Source: Rhodococcus sp. 14-2470-1b (lineage in GTDB: Bacteria > Actinomycetota > Actinomycetes > Mycobacteriales > Mycobacteriaceae). From it: a DNA stretch of 60,330 nucleotides. This document shows positions 42,629 to 52,610 of the stretch, piece by piece. Position numbers and translations under genes: made by a program. Position 1 is the first letter of the stretch, and every line of letters begins with the position of its first letter. Below the pieces are notes generated by a model that saw only the letters and a program-made list of their open reading frames with translations, was not told the DNA's origin and did not search any database. The stretch is taken from assembly GCF_002259415.1 (NCBI RefSeq), contig NZ_NPFY01000038.1, positions 1 through 60,330 of the forward strand. The letters run 5' to 3'.

Positions 42629-42773
42629 GGAGCTCCCACAGTGAAGGGCATCAAGGACGAACCGAACAGTACGGTCAGTTTGCCCACCGTTGGAGAGACA
42701 CGCGAACACGAGTTTGGTCACAATTCGGTCACCGTGACCGCCGCCAACTCGACGGCGGCTAGACTTCGAACGC

Positions 42774-43127
42774 ATGAGCAATACAGGTTCTCGGTGGCTA
42801 CGGCCAGCTGTCCTGCTGGTTCTAATCGGCGTCTTGCTCGTTGGTGTTGCATTTGGGGCGACCAGCCAGATTGGGCTCGGTCGCTCGGCCTCAGAAATTT
42901 GCGAGAATGCTTATCCGGGGGCTGTCGACGTCGAGTCCAGTCGTCCCCTCCTACCGCTAGTCGTCGTGCGTTGCGCTGCACAGGATTTTGACACGCGTGT
43001 GGAGACTAATGAATTTGATCCGCTGTCAACGCTTGTCCTCGCGGCTGGGATCGCAAGCATTGTCGTTGGTGTATCTGCCATCCGACGTCAAAAGCTGAAC
43101 GAGTCATCTCAAAAAGGACAGCGGTGA
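42774..43127 (+). CDS. Two-helix membrane protein of unknown function
   Basis: 117 aa with helices at 11-29 (AVLLVLIGVLLVGVAFGA) and 84-102 (LSTLVLAAGIASIVVGVSA). The extracytoplasmic loop has two cysteines (EICENAYPG; VVVRCAAQD) that could form a disulfide. No family recognised. It is convergent with the recombinase module downstream. Confidence 0.6.
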   Translation: MSNTGSRWLRPAVLLVLIGVLLVGVAFGATSQIGLGRSASEICENAYPGAVDVESSRPLLPLVVVRCAAQDFDTRVETNEFDPLSTLVLAAGIASIVVGVSAIRRQKLNESSQKGQR

Positions 43128-43242
43128 ACATACTCGGAGTGGTCTGGTCTGATTCGCTGTGTGAGAACTCGAATTAATTCTGGTCGGAGGATACTTCCTC
43201 CCCGACGCCCAGTATCTTGCAGCTTTATCGGTGGATCGAGGC

Positions 43243-43677
43243 TTAGCGGTCCTGCCGGCCACACGCGCCCACGACAGCGTCCGCGGAGCTCGAGCGTGAC
43301 TGCAGGGAGGTCACCCCTGACGTTGTTTCCAGTTCTTTCCGTAGGGCGTGGTTGTCGAGTGTTAGCCGCTGGATGACGGCCAGTGCGAGGGTGAGGTCTT
43401 GAGTCAGCGCCGCGTTGTCTCGTTGCACGCGTTTGTTGGAGGCAAGGAGTTCGGTCCGGTCGTCATGCCGTGTGGCGACGGGAGCTGCGACGGAAGCGGC
43501 TCTGAGTTCGGCAGCGATAGCGGGGTAGTGCCGCCAGAAGGTTGCGTTGGACAGACCCAGTCGACGGGCAAGGCCGATGACAGTGGCGCGGCCGCCGGCC
43601 GATGCTGCGTCTTCGATGTGCTCTGTCATCACTCGACGGACGTCCTGCTCGCTCGGGAGGTCGATGCGTTTACTCAT
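43243..43677 (-). CDS. Module protein D (left): helix-turn-helix with coiled coil
   Basis: 144 aa. N-terminal TetR-like helix-turn-helix (GRATVIGLARRLGLSNATFWRHY, residues 28-50), then a heptad-rich helix (LLASNKRVQRDNAALTQDL, LTLDNHALRKELE). It overlaps gene C by ATGA. Its position and size recall TnpC of Tn554, an accessory of the recombinases; DNA binding at the element ends is inferred. Confidence 0.72.
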   Translation of the reverse strand: MSKRIDLPSEQDVRRVMTEHIEDAASAGGRATVIGLARRLGLSNATFWRHYPAIAAELRAASVAAPVATRHDDRTELLASNKRVQRDNAALTQDLTLALAVIQRLTLDNHALRKELETTSGVTSLQSRSSSADAVVGACGRQDR

Positions 43678-45779
43678 CGGATTGAGTTCGGATCGTGTCG
43701 GTCGACGAACTGATTTATCTGCTCACTCCGTTGCCGTAGTCGATGCTGCAGCAACGGAGGCAGCGACGGTGTTCGTTCGAGCTCGCGCTCGATATCGGAG
43801 CTCTCCGAACGCAACTCGTCGAGGTTGCCTGAGGTGAGCGCGACGTTGCGGCATTCGAGAGGTCGACAACCACCGAGCGTCGGCGCGTTCTGGCCCGAAA
43901 GGTTTTGTGCGCGTGTGCACAGTGCCTTGTCCGGATCGTAGACGCAGGTGGCGTATCGGCCTGGATAGATTGCTGGGTCGAATCGGCGTATTAAGCGGTC
44001 GTGCCGACGCCGGTCGGTGACGACCTGTCCTTGGTATCGGATATTCGACTCGAGCTCGCTCAGACGTCGGCGGGCTTCGTCGGCGGCGGGTCCAACGAGA
44101 TCGGTGTGTTCGTGGGCATCGATCATTGCCATCAGACCCTCCCCTCGGGCAAGGGCCTCCTCTGACTCGACTTCGGCGCGGAAACCGCTATCCGATGTGC
44201 CGGCGTAGCCCTCGAACATCTGGACAGCTTGGTGGCGATATTGAATTGCCCCGGCAATGGATCCGCCGGGTTGGCGTGCGATGAACCAGGCGAGTGTTCG
44301 TCTGAACTGGCGGGTTGTCAGCCGCCACGTTTGGGCATTCACAGCCGGAATGTCCTCTGCGAGATCATGTGCGCGACAATAGCCATCGATCCAGGACACC
44401 AGATTGTTGATGTGGTCGTTCGTGGTCTTGGTCAAATTGACGTGGGCGGCGGTTTTGCCGATCCGCACAGCGGTGCCATGAGTTGAGGGTGCGAACAGCC
44501 GGGTTTCGTTACGGGGTTGGAGGAGTTCGAGGACCGCCACGGCGCGGGCGGCCGGAGCGCCGACAACCCAGGTCGCTTGCACTCCGGTGGGGTCGCGTTC
44601 ACCTTTGAACGCCAGGCTGGTGATCATCCACCGGTAGGGCCTGCCGTGAGGGTCACGTTTGACGCTGATGCAGCCCCGCTGCAGATGCTTGATCTCGCTG
44701 TCACGCATGCCGGACAGGAACGCGATGATCACGTAGCAGGCTGCGCTCAGCGCCGACAGCAGGTGCAAGATCCCGGCCTGCCGATCACGCCGATTGAACA
44801 GGATGCGGTCAATCCAGGGGGACCCGTTGATCCGTCCGTTGATCACCACGTCACACGAGACATCGTTGTCGACCCCGACCAGTCGAGCTGTGTCCTCGAT
44901 GAGGTCATGGTAAGTCCGCAAGGTCGAGCGATCGCATCCAAGCAGGCGGGACAGGTGGCGAAAGCTCGGTTGGCCGTTGTGTCCCGGTAGTGGGCGTTCT
45001 GCGTCACGGTATTCAGCTAACAGATGGACCAGATCCTTCTCTACCCAACGCCTTGCCTCGGGCGGAACTACCCCTTCTTGCAATCGAACTCGTCGCCACT
45101 CGCGGTCTGCCGCGAGAATGTCCGATGCAAACTCATCGACGAACCGCAGACTCCAGGTGAGTAGGGGTCCGAGCACCGCCTCCGGAATTCTGGCGGTCGC
45201 GTTGTCTGGCCCGCTCCTGTCGCCGGACTCGCTCCAACCATCGATGTGGTACGGGTCGAAAGTCAGCTGATCGGTAACCATGAGTCCGCGGTAGCGATAG
45301 AGCGACCGAACCGAACTGCGATAGCGATCACGAACCGTGAGAGTGGGTTGCGTCGCGAGCAAATGCAGTTGGTACGCAATCAAATCGGAAGGTTGCAACT
45401 CCGATAGCAGCGGCTGGCGCAGGTTGGGTCGCGAAGCGAGCCAGGAGAAGAAGTGGCGGAGCGTGGGCAACATCGAGGCAATCGTCGCTACCTTCGGTAA
45501 GCCGCGTCCTCTGGCGGGTGCAGGCCCGCCCAGCAGCCCGATGAAAAGTTCTTTGGCCACGGTGCGATAGACAGACGGCACGGATGTGAAGTCGAGGATC
45601 AGAGCAACATGATGTTGCTGAAAGAAAGCTGGACTGAGATCCCAGACGTCCTCTACGAATCGGGAAGCTCGGCTGAGTTCTGTCTCCGGGCGCACCGGCC
45701 GCCCGTTCAGTACGCATCGTTCGTCGAACGGGTGCGACGTCGACGGTTGAGGGTGGGCGTTGGTCATGTTTGCTCCCAT
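43674..45779 (-). CDS. Module recombinase C (left), 701 aa
   Basis: Large tyrosine-recombinase-like protein. The arginine box is FLSGMRDSEIKHL; the second box, TRQFRRTLAWFIARQ, has Arg but no canonical His; GAIQYRHQAVQMFEGYAG supplies His and the likely nucleophile Tyr. A C-terminal extension carries a cysteine cluster: ATCVYDPDKALCTR and LGGCRPLECRNVAL, a probable zinc knuckle. It overlaps gene B by 16 bp and gene D by 4 bp. Confidence 0.82.
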   Translation of the reverse strand: MGANMTNAHPQPSTSHPFDERCVLNGRPVRPETELSRASRFVEDVWDLSPAFFQQHHVALILDFTSVPSVYRTVAKELFIGLLGGPAPARGRGLPKVATIASMLPTLRHFFSWLASRPNLRQPLLSELQPSDLIAYQLHLLATQPTLTVRDRYRSSVRSLYRYRGLMVTDQLTFDPYHIDGWSESGDRSGPDNATARIPEAVLGPLLTWSLRFVDEFASDILAADREWRRVRLQEGVVPPEARRWVEKDLVHLLAEYRDAERPLPGHNGQPSFRHLSRLLGCDRSTLRTYHDLIEDTARLVGVDNDVSCDVVINGRINGSPWIDRILFNRRDRQAGILHLLSALSAACYVIIAFLSGMRDSEIKHLQRGCISVKRDPHGRPYRWMITSLAFKGERDPTGVQATWVVGAPAARAVAVLELLQPRNETRLFAPSTHGTAVRIGKTAAHVNLTKTTNDHINNLVSWIDGYCRAHDLAEDIPAVNAQTWRLTTRQFRRTLAWFIARQPGGSIAGAIQYRHQAVQMFEGYAGTSDSGFRAEVESEEALARGEGLMAMIDAHEHTDLVGPAADEARRRLSELESNIRYQGQVVTDRRRHDRLIRRFDPAIYPGRYATCVYDPDKALCTRAQNLSGQNAPTLGGCRPLECRNVALTSGNLDELRSESSDIERELERTPSLPPLLQHRLRQRSEQINQFVDRHDPNSIR

Positions 45780-47584
45780 GGTGATTCGACGAGATCGAGA
45801 AGTGCATCGGTGGGTTTGATCTCCGTTGCCGCCAGGATCTCGGACCGATTGAACTTCGAGAGAACGTCATGGCGGATGGCCGCCCACGTCGGTCCGTATC
45901 GGACCCACCAATCGGCCTCCGACAGCTGATCGCGGCGGGCCGCCAGCGCATCGAGCAATCCGAGCAGTCCAGGAAGGTGATCAGGCGTGATCACGCAGTT
46001 TCCGCAGTGAAAGCAGTCGAGAAACGATGCGCGACAGCTTCTCCCGGTGGCGGGATGGTGGTCGTGATCCCGGCACGCTGACCAGGCGGTATCGGCTGCG
46101 TCTGTGTGCGTCGGCGGGGTATCCCCGTGAGGATTGGTGGCGGAGCGTTCCGGCTGCACGTTCAGTGTGCCTCCTGCAACGTGCAGCGCCCGTCTGTGTG
46201 CTGCCAGAGCGCTCGATTCGGCGTCGCTGACGGCAGCCGCAACAACGGTGTGTGCCCATTCCTGTGTTGTCGGGTCTCCGCGTAGATAGTTCCGGAACAG
46301 AACCGGGATGGTGTTGCTCCGGGCAGCGGACGGGAGGTGACCGCCGATCTGTTTGGTACGGCGCACGTCTGCCGTGGTCTTGATCCGGTTGCCGGTGACC
46401 GCAAGCGGAGCCGGGGGCGTTCCGTCGACGACGTCAGCGTGGAGGCAATGCCGGGTGCGCCATCCGGCAAGGTTGATTGCTGTCGCGGTCAGTTCGCGAG
46501 CGAATGGGTCGAAATGTTCTTCGATACCGCGAAGGCCGGTGTTGTGGCCGCTACGCCAGATCGACCAAACGGATGCGCTGCCAGAAGTGTTCCTGCTGCG
46601 AGTGGTCAGTTCGTGTAGCAGTAGGTAAAGACCGCCGGGATAGTGCAGTTCGCGACCCGGTGGCCCGATCTCCCACGTCGCGGTCTCGAACCATCGGTGA
46701 TTGCCGCGGCGGCGTTTGATGACACGAACTTCGACGGCGCGTGTCTCCAGGATTCGGTGTTCCCAGGGGAGCTCTTTGATGGTTTCGATATTGCGGCCGG
46801 TCAGCGCCACCATCAACACGAGCATTGGCGCGAGGTCCCGGATCGTCATATAGAGCCGGCTCGCAAGCTCCAGTCTGACGACGTGCGCGCTGAAGCTCCG
46901 GCTCGGGGGTACGACTCCTGATTCCGCAATCGCGACGAGCTCTTTGTCGCCCTCCAAGCCTTCCTGTTCACCCGTTTGTCCTATTGCAGCTTCCGAGAGT
47001 CGAATTCGATCGCGCAATGCGGTGATGTCTGACCGAGCGGCTGAGAGAATACGATCGAACTCTCCGTCCGAGTAGCCAGGTTGGCCAATCCGGGTCTGCC
47101 CGATTTGGCGGCAGGTGTAGTCGATCACTGATGAATTCACCGTATCGACCAGCGGTGGCAACGTCAGGAACTGTCCGAAAAGTGCGATGCCTCGCCAGGC
47201 GTAGACGTCCTTCTGCGTGATTCTGCGCTGGTTGTAGACAGATTGGAGGTGGGCGGTCTCCAGCAACGGTGGTCCGGTCGGTGGATCCGGCAGTTCCGAG
47301 AGGGATCGCAGCATGGATCGCACCCTCGTAACCAGTCCCTTCGCTGAGCTGAGCGTCCTGCTGCGTCCCGTCGCCCCGAGGGCAAGGGCCAGAGCCTCTG
47401 CAACTGCCGTGTGCCAACCGGGCAGCGCCATCTTCGCGACGTCCACCAGCAGAGTCCGGCCGTCTTCACCATCGAATCGGACCGTGAGGCCGGAGGCGAT
47501 GGCGTGTTCGCCTTCGGTCGGTGTGTACGGGCCAGATGGGAGCATCGCGCGGCGCCCGGTGCCGGTACTGCCGCGACCGTTCAC
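45764..47584 (-). CDS. Module recombinase B (left), 606 aa
   Basis: Tyrosine-recombinase-like protein. The arginine box is VALTGRNIETIKELPW; the C-terminal boxes are divergent (VRRTKQIGGHLPSAARS, then VLFRNYLRG). A zinc-type cluster, CRASFLDCFHCGNC, lies near residue 520. Resembles TnpB of Tn554 in size and in having non-standard catalytic boxes. It overlaps A by ATGA. Confidence 0.8.
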   Translation of the reverse strand: MNGRGSTGTGRRAMLPSGPYTPTEGEHAIASGLTVRFDGEDGRTLLVDVAKMALPGWHTAVAEALALALGATGRSRTLSSAKGLVTRVRSMLRSLSELPDPPTGPPLLETAHLQSVYNQRRITQKDVYAWRGIALFGQFLTLPPLVDTVNSSVIDYTCRQIGQTRIGQPGYSDGEFDRILSAARSDITALRDRIRLSEAAIGQTGEQEGLEGDKELVAIAESGVVPPSRSFSAHVVRLELASRLYMTIRDLAPMLVLMVALTGRNIETIKELPWEHRILETRAVEVRVIKRRRGNHRWFETATWEIGPPGRELHYPGGLYLLLHELTTRSRNTSGSASVWSIWRSGHNTGLRGIEEHFDPFARELTATAINLAGWRTRHCLHADVVDGTPPAPLAVTGNRIKTTADVRRTKQIGGHLPSAARSNTIPVLFRNYLRGDPTTQEWAHTVVAAAVSDAESSALAAHRRALHVAGGTLNVQPERSATNPHGDTPPTHTDAADTAWSACRDHDHHPATGRSCRASFLDCFHCGNCVITPDHLPGLLGLLDALAARRDQLSEADWWVRYGPTWAAIRHDVLSKFNRSEILAATEIKPTDALLDLVESPWEQT

Positions 47585-49104
47585 TGTGTTTTGTTCTCAG
47601 TGGCGACGTCGAAGACGTCGAGTGGAGTGTCGCGGGGATCTTCCCATGTGTTGGGCACCAACATCATTCGCGTTTCCATTTCCAATTCCGACAGCGCGTG
47701 TAAGTAGATCTGTGTTGTCACCACGGAGCGGTGTCCGAGGCGACGTCGCACCCAGTCCAGAGGGTCACCGAAGATCTGTGTCCATTGCCCTCGCTGTTCG
47801 GCAGTCATTTCGGTCATCGCGCTGATATGTCCGCGCTGTAGCTGTTCCAGAGTCACCACCGCGAACGTGTGCCGCAGGAGGTGAGCATGTGCAGTCAGAG
47901 GAACTCCTGCTCGACGACACCGTGTGTTGGCGACTGCGAACATGTCTTTCCAGGTCGAGACCGCGATGGGGGTGCCGAACTCCGACAGCCAGAACGCGGC
48001 CGGCGTCAAGCCATCGGGCCCGTCGATGAGCAAGCGGCGTCGTTCGTCGGCATCGAGGTTGGAAACTTTCACGGTCGATCGCAGACCGGACCGAGTCTGT
48101 ACGACGACCGGCGAATGCGGATCAGGGATCACGAGCGGGCGGCGAACCTGTTCGTACCGTCCGCAGGCGCGTGCGCGGGCGATGACCTCCGCGCGATCGA
48201 GTGTCGCGTACCCGATCAGGTCGGCGATCACGGATTCAGGAACGTAGACTCGGCGGGCCGAACGACCTTTGGCGATGGCCGTCGGCAGCCAAAAACGTTG
48301 ATAGCCCCCGAGACCGCGAGCTGTTGGCACATCGAATACCGTCAGCGCCGCTTGCTCGGACAACCGCATGCCGGTGCGCACCATCAAGTCGCAGAATGAT
48401 GCATTGCGCGCCGCCCAGCGACCGCGAAACCCGGTGTCGTGGACACCGTCGGCGCGATATCCGCGAATCCCGACATCGCGCCATAAACGGTAGGACTGGG
48501 GTGGGAGCCACTCGATACGATCCGTCGCGGCATCGTGCGAGTAGGTTGCCGGTGTTGTGGTCGAAGAGTCATGACGGACGAGGCCCGCGCCGAACGGCAT
48601 TGGTCGTCGAACTCTCTGCGGCACAGGGTTGTTCAATATATGGCCCGCGCGGACCTGCCATCGATAGAACTTGTCGACTGCGGCAACCTCTCGGTCCCAT
48701 GTCGCACCTTGTATGTGCGGCCCTTGAGAGTCGATCCTGCGCCAGCGCCAGTACGCCAGATGGTCAGCCTCGTTGACGTCGCACCAACGAGCTCTGTCTC
48801 GTGAGACAGCAACGAAGTTCAAGAACGCGGCTAGATCGCGGGCGTAGCCCACCTGGGTGTGGCGCGCCTTCGCCTGCATATCGACTGATCTGAAGAAGGC
48901 ATTCAACTCGATGTCATACTCAAATGATGGGTCAATGAGGAACGGCGTGCCGGCCACCAACTCTGGCCGCGCGAACCCAGGCCACTCCAAATTTGTGTCC
49001 GGCACCGCTGGCCGCGGCACCAACTCGTGTGGAGTGATACAAACACGCCAACCAGGTCTCGGCATGGTGGGCAACAGTACGTGGACATCTGTCCATCCGT
49101 GCAC
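47581..49104 (-). CDS. Module recombinase A (left), 507 aa, catalytically complete
   Basis: Tyrosine recombinase with all canonical residues: Arg in RTGMRLSEQAAL (near 245), HLLRHTFAV (near 406), RRLGHRSVVTTQIYLHAL with the nucleophile Tyr near 466. A core-binding domain lies near 80-200. First gene of the left module; its start faces the right module's A gene across 117 bp. Confidence 0.88.
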   Translation of the reverse strand: MHGWTDVHVLLPTMPRPGWRVCITPHELVPRPAVPDTNLEWPGFARPELVAGTPFLIDPSFEYDIELNAFFRSVDMQAKARHTQVGYARDLAAFLNFVAVSRDRARWCDVNEADHLAYWRWRRIDSQGPHIQGATWDREVAAVDKFYRWQVRAGHILNNPVPQRVRRPMPFGAGLVRHDSSTTTPATYSHDAATDRIEWLPPQSYRLWRDVGIRGYRADGVHDTGFRGRWAARNASFCDLMVRTGMRLSEQAALTVFDVPTARGLGGYQRFWLPTAIAKGRSARRVYVPESVIADLIGYATLDRAEVIARARACGRYEQVRRPLVIPDPHSPVVVQTRSGLRSTVKVSNLDADERRRLLIDGPDGLTPAAFWLSEFGTPIAVSTWKDMFAVANTRCRRAGVPLTAHAHLLRHTFAVVTLEQLQRGHISAMTEMTAEQRGQWTQIFGDPLDWVRRRLGHRSVVTTQIYLHALSELEMETRMMLVPNTWEDPRDTPLDVFDVATENKTQ

Positions 49105-49221
49105 AAAACGTGGCGCTCACCGTGGCAGGCGCATCCGGAAGCGGCTCTTTTCGCGATGGGACACCGCTCAAGGTCCGATCCGAGGGTCTCTAGCCAGTGA
49201 AGTGTTGTTGTTGCAATCGAT

Positions 49222-50781
49222 TTGACTGATTTCGGGCCGCCAGCGTGGTACTTGCCGATACGGTGGATCGCAATGGTCGGTCTTCGTCGGTGGCAAGTGT
49301 TCTGGTGTGATCCACCCAGTTCGTCGGCTGATGTCGTCGACGATCCGGTGCTGGCCGCGCTGCCCTCGTTGTCGGAGTGGGCCCGCCTGCACGGGACGCG
49401 TGCCGGACAGCCGTTTCTGCTGCGTACGGATGGTCACGGCGTGCCGGAGGTCGACGAGTTCTTCGCTTCGCCTCGAATGCGGAGCTGCAAGCAGGGAACG
49501 CTTCGCAAGTATGCGTTCGCTCTCGCAACATGGTTAGGTTTCCTCGACGCGATCGAATGCTGCTGGTACGAGGCAGGTTCCGAGCAGATCGATACGTTCA
49601 AGTTCTGGCGGATGACCGATGCGGCAAACCCGGTACGCGTTGCAGGTGGCACCGTCAGATCGGATCTGGTCGCGATCAGCACGTTCTATGAGTGGGCACA
49701 CCGCACTTATGGCGTGACGAATCCGGTACTGCGGACGGCCGTCCGCGGTCGCCGATCCAGAGGAATAGCTACCGAGGAATATTCGGCGACTCCGCACGTG
49801 GTGCGTGATCGTGACGTGAAGTGGCTCGACCCAGCAGGGTATCGGCGATGGCGTGATATCGGATTGCGTGGTCTGGACCGGCGTGGTCGAGAGGTGGCGG
49901 GGTGGCGTGGCCGGAACGCACAGCGCGACACTGCGTTCGCGGACGGGCTGTACGGAACTGGGCTGCGGTTGTCGGAGTGGGCGAGCATGTTGATGGTCGA
50001 GCTACCGGTCGACGATGCCAGCCGCGGGTTCACGACGTGCCGGTTGGCGGCCGCATGCGCGAAAGGCAGCCGCGGTCGCAGGTTCTGGATGCCCCGCGAA
50101 ACGTTGACCGACGTACATGCCTACGTGGAGGGCGAACGAGCCCGAGCAGTACGGCGAGCACGCCGGGAGGGCCGATACGACCGGATCCTGAAGCGCCGGA
50201 TCGTGATTCGGATGCTCGGTGGCCGCCGGCTCGAACTCTGCGACCGTAGCGGTGTCAAATCCGTGGTGTCGTTGGACGCCCTCGACCCGGCCGCGCGGCT
50301 GCATCTGTTCCACGACGATGCCGGCGGGCTGAGCCCGGCGTCGCTGTGGGTGAACGAGGACGGCATGCCGCGGATACCGCACGGTTGGCAGCACACGTTC
50401 GTCACCGCAAACCAGCGGGTCGAGCGTGAAGGTTTGATCGGGTTGGCCGCGACTGCGCACATGTTGCGGCACTCGTTCGCTTTGCGATGGTTCTCTGTCG
50501 GTCGGTTGCTGTACGAGCGGCGCTTCGCCCACCTCGATGCCGAGGAGATGAGGGACTACCGGGCACAGTTCGGTGACACCTGGTACTTCGTGATGACGCT
50601 GCTCGGGCACGCCGATGTTGCCACCACGATGAACACCTACCTGGAGCCGTTCCGCGATCTGGACGTCTCGTTACTGATCGAGCATGCGCACGGTGCGGCC
50701 ATGGACCGAGTATTGACGGATCTGTTCCGAACCGACCCTCGGGTGCTCACCGACCCACTGGCCGATATCGAGCTCTCATGA
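49222..50781 (+). CDS. Module recombinase A (right), 519 aa, catalytically complete
   Basis: Canonical boxes: GTGLRLSEWASML (Arg near 247), HMLRHSFAL (near 412), LLGHADVATTMNTYLEPF (Tyr near 473). The positions match the left A protein within a few residues, but the sequences differ widely, so the genes are old paralogues or of separate origin. Starts at TTG 49222; an ATG at 49273 is the alternative. It overlaps B by ATGA. Confidence 0.88.
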   Translation: MTDFGPPAWYLPIRWIAMVGLRRWQVFWCDPPSSSADVVDDPVLAALPSLSEWARLHGTRAGQPFLLRTDGHGVPEVDEFFASPRMRSCKQGTLRKYAFALATWLGFLDAIECCWYEAGSEQIDTFKFWRMTDAANPVRVAGGTVRSDLVAISTFYEWAHRTYGVTNPVLRTAVRGRRSRGIATEEYSATPHVVRDRDVKWLDPAGYRRWRDIGLRGLDRRGREVAGWRGRNAQRDTAFADGLYGTGLRLSEWASMLMVELPVDDASRGFTTCRLAAACAKGSRGRRFWMPRETLTDVHAYVEGERARAVRRARREGRYDRILKRRIVIRMLGGRRLELCDRSGVKSVVSLDALDPAARLHLFHDDAGGLSPASLWVNEDGMPRIPHGWQHTFVTANQRVEREGLIGLAATAHMLRHSFALRWFSVGRLLYERRFAHLDAEEMRDYRAQFGDTWYFVMTLLGHADVATTMNTYLEPFRDLDVSLLIEHAHGAAMDRVLTDLFRTDPRVLTDPLADIELS

Positions 50782-52610
50782 GCGCACAAGGCCGCCGCGC
50801 GCAACTGCCCGACCTGGGCTACACATCTCCCGGACGGCACGAGCCGTTGGGGAACAACCGTTTTCGGGTCGTCTTCCATCCAGAGCGTGGTGGCCGCCCG
50901 ACCACGTTCGACCTCTCCGACCTGCCGGTTGGGGAGGCGATGCGTGAGTGGCTTACCGCAGCGCTCGCGAAAGGAACCGGACCGAGCGGCTCCGCCCGAA
51001 CATTGGCATCGGCACGAACACTGCTCGGCGCAGCACGGTCGTTCGCTCGATACTTGGACTCATCGGATCGGTCACCGGCGACGCCGGCGCAGCTGCACGG
51101 GACACATTGGGATCAGTATGTGCTGGCGCAAGGGGTGTCGAACCGGCGAACACAAGTGATCAATCTGCGCAGCTTGCTGCGACATGCCAGCAATGTGCCC
51201 GACGATTTCGCGGCGAGGATGCATCGCACACAGATCAGTTCGAGCAAGCAGAAGTTCCAGGCCTACAGTGCCGCAGAGTTCACCCGGATCACGGCAGCAG
51301 CGAAATCGCATGTGCGCGAATGCGTCCACCGGATTCATGAGGGTCGTGCTCTGTTGGCTCGATGGAGGGCCGGGGAGATCGATCGGGACCTCGACAAACA
51401 CGGTTGGGAGCGAGGGTGGCTACTCGATCACATCGACCGCCACGACCAAGTGCCCCGATATTCGAACGGTGCGAAGCATAATATTTCCACCGCCCATGGA
51501 GGGACGGCGGCGTTGTTCGCCGAGTTGTATCCCACACCCCAGGATGTCGCCGCTGCGGCAGCGTTGTTGATTTGTTTGACCGGGCACAACCTGTCCACGA
51601 TCGCCACCCTTCCAGCACGGCATCACAGGCCGGACGGCGACGCCGGAGCCTCCCGCACGGCAATTGTGGAGACGATCAAACCCCGGCGCGGTCGACAGCA
51701 CGCCCACCAGAGCATCGCGTTGCACGACCCGGCCGCGTCCGCTCCGACCCGGCTCGACTTGTCCAGTGCGTACGCCGTGTATCAGGTCGTTCACGATATT
51801 TGCGGACCGGTGCGTGCCCGCGCCGAAACCAAGGTGCTGTTCGCCTATTTCACGCCGAAGAACGGCATGCTGTTCCTACCAGGGCTCCGCCGCAACGTGC
51901 TCGGCCAATGGGCGCAAGCCCGCGGTGTACTCGGCGATACGGTCGACGAGACCGGTCAGCCTGCCCCGCTGCGACTCGACAGCAGACGACTACGGATGAA
52001 CTGGCTCGAACAGCACCAGCAACCGGTCGCACACACCGAGCAGACACTCGCCAACGACTATCTAGCCCGGCATCGCGGCAACCTCGCGGAATACCAGCAG
52101 ATCGTGGCCGCCACCCTCGACGAGCAGGTCACCGAAGCGCGACGCACCGCGGTGATGCGCAGCCTGACCCCGAAACAAATCGAACACGCTCACACCGATC
52201 CGGACGCAGTCGCCGCGCACGTCGGGCTGACCGCCAGCGTGCTGACTGACCTGTTGGCTGGCCGTCTCGACACCGTTGTTGCTGGTTGTGTCGACAACAC
52301 CCACAGCCCACACGCCCCCACGGGACAGCCGTGCACGGCATCGTTTCTGCTGTGCCTGTCGTGCCCGTGCGCACGGGCAACTTCACAGCACCTACCGGTC
52401 ATCGCCGAAGTCCACGACAGACTGCAACACAAGGCGAAGGAGATGACGCCGCTGCAGTGGGCGCAACGATTCGCCGGCCCCGTGGCTCAACTCTCCCACG
52501 TGATGAGCCGATACCCCGACACCGTCATCGAGGAAGCGCGCACACACGTGAGTGAGGAACAACGAACACTTGTAGCCAGGTTCCTAGCGCGCAACCTGGA
52601 CATCCGATGA
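50778..52610 (+). CDS. Module recombinase B (right), 610 aa
   Basis: Counterpart of the left B protein. Where that has TGRNIETIKELP this one has TGHNLSTIATLP, losing the conserved Arg, and the C-terminal boxes are again non-standard (AHTEQTLANDYLARH). The zinc-type cluster CTASFLLCLSCPCA is kept near residue 517. It is likely structural or regulatory within the recombinase complex, not a catalyst. ATGA overlaps at both ends. Confidence 0.8.
   Translation: MSAQGRRAQLPDLGYTSPGRHEPLGNNRFRVVFHPERGGRPTTFDLSDLPVGEAMREWLTAALAKGTGPSGSARTLASARTLLGAARSFARYLDSSDRSPATPAQLHGTHWDQYVLAQGVSNRRTQVINLRSLLRHASNVPDDFAARMHRTQISSSKQKFQAYSAAEFTRITAAAKSHVRECVHRIHEGRALLARWRAGEIDRDLDKHGWERGWLLDHIDRHDQVPRYSNGAKHNISTAHGGTAALFAELYPTPQDVAAAAALLICLTGHNLSTIATLPARHHRPDGDAGASRTAIVETIKPRRGRQHAHQSIALHDPAASAPTRLDLSSAYAVYQVVHDICGPVRARAETKVLFAYFTPKNGMLFLPGLRRNVLGQWAQARGVLGDTVDETGQPAPLRLDSRRLRMNWLEQHQQPVAHTEQTLANDYLARHRGNLAEYQQIVAATLDEQVTEARRTAVMRSLTPKQIEHAHTDPDAVAAHVGLTASVLTDLLAGRLDTVVAGCVDNTHSPHAPTGQPCTASFLLCLSCPCARATSQHLPVIAEVHDRLQHKAKEMTPLQWAQRFAGPVAQLSHVMSRYPDTVIEEARTHVSEEQRTLVARFLARNLDIR

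Larger units (their letters stand above)
43243..49104 (-). mobile_element. Left four-gene tyrosine-recombinase module
   Basis: Genes A (507 aa), B (606), C (701) and D (144) read in that order on the minus strand with overlaps of 4, 16 and 4 bp. The plan resembles recombinase-in-trio elements, and Tn554 TnpABC, with the small last protein in the TnpC position. Outer inverted repeats are not evident by eye. Confidence 0.65.
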
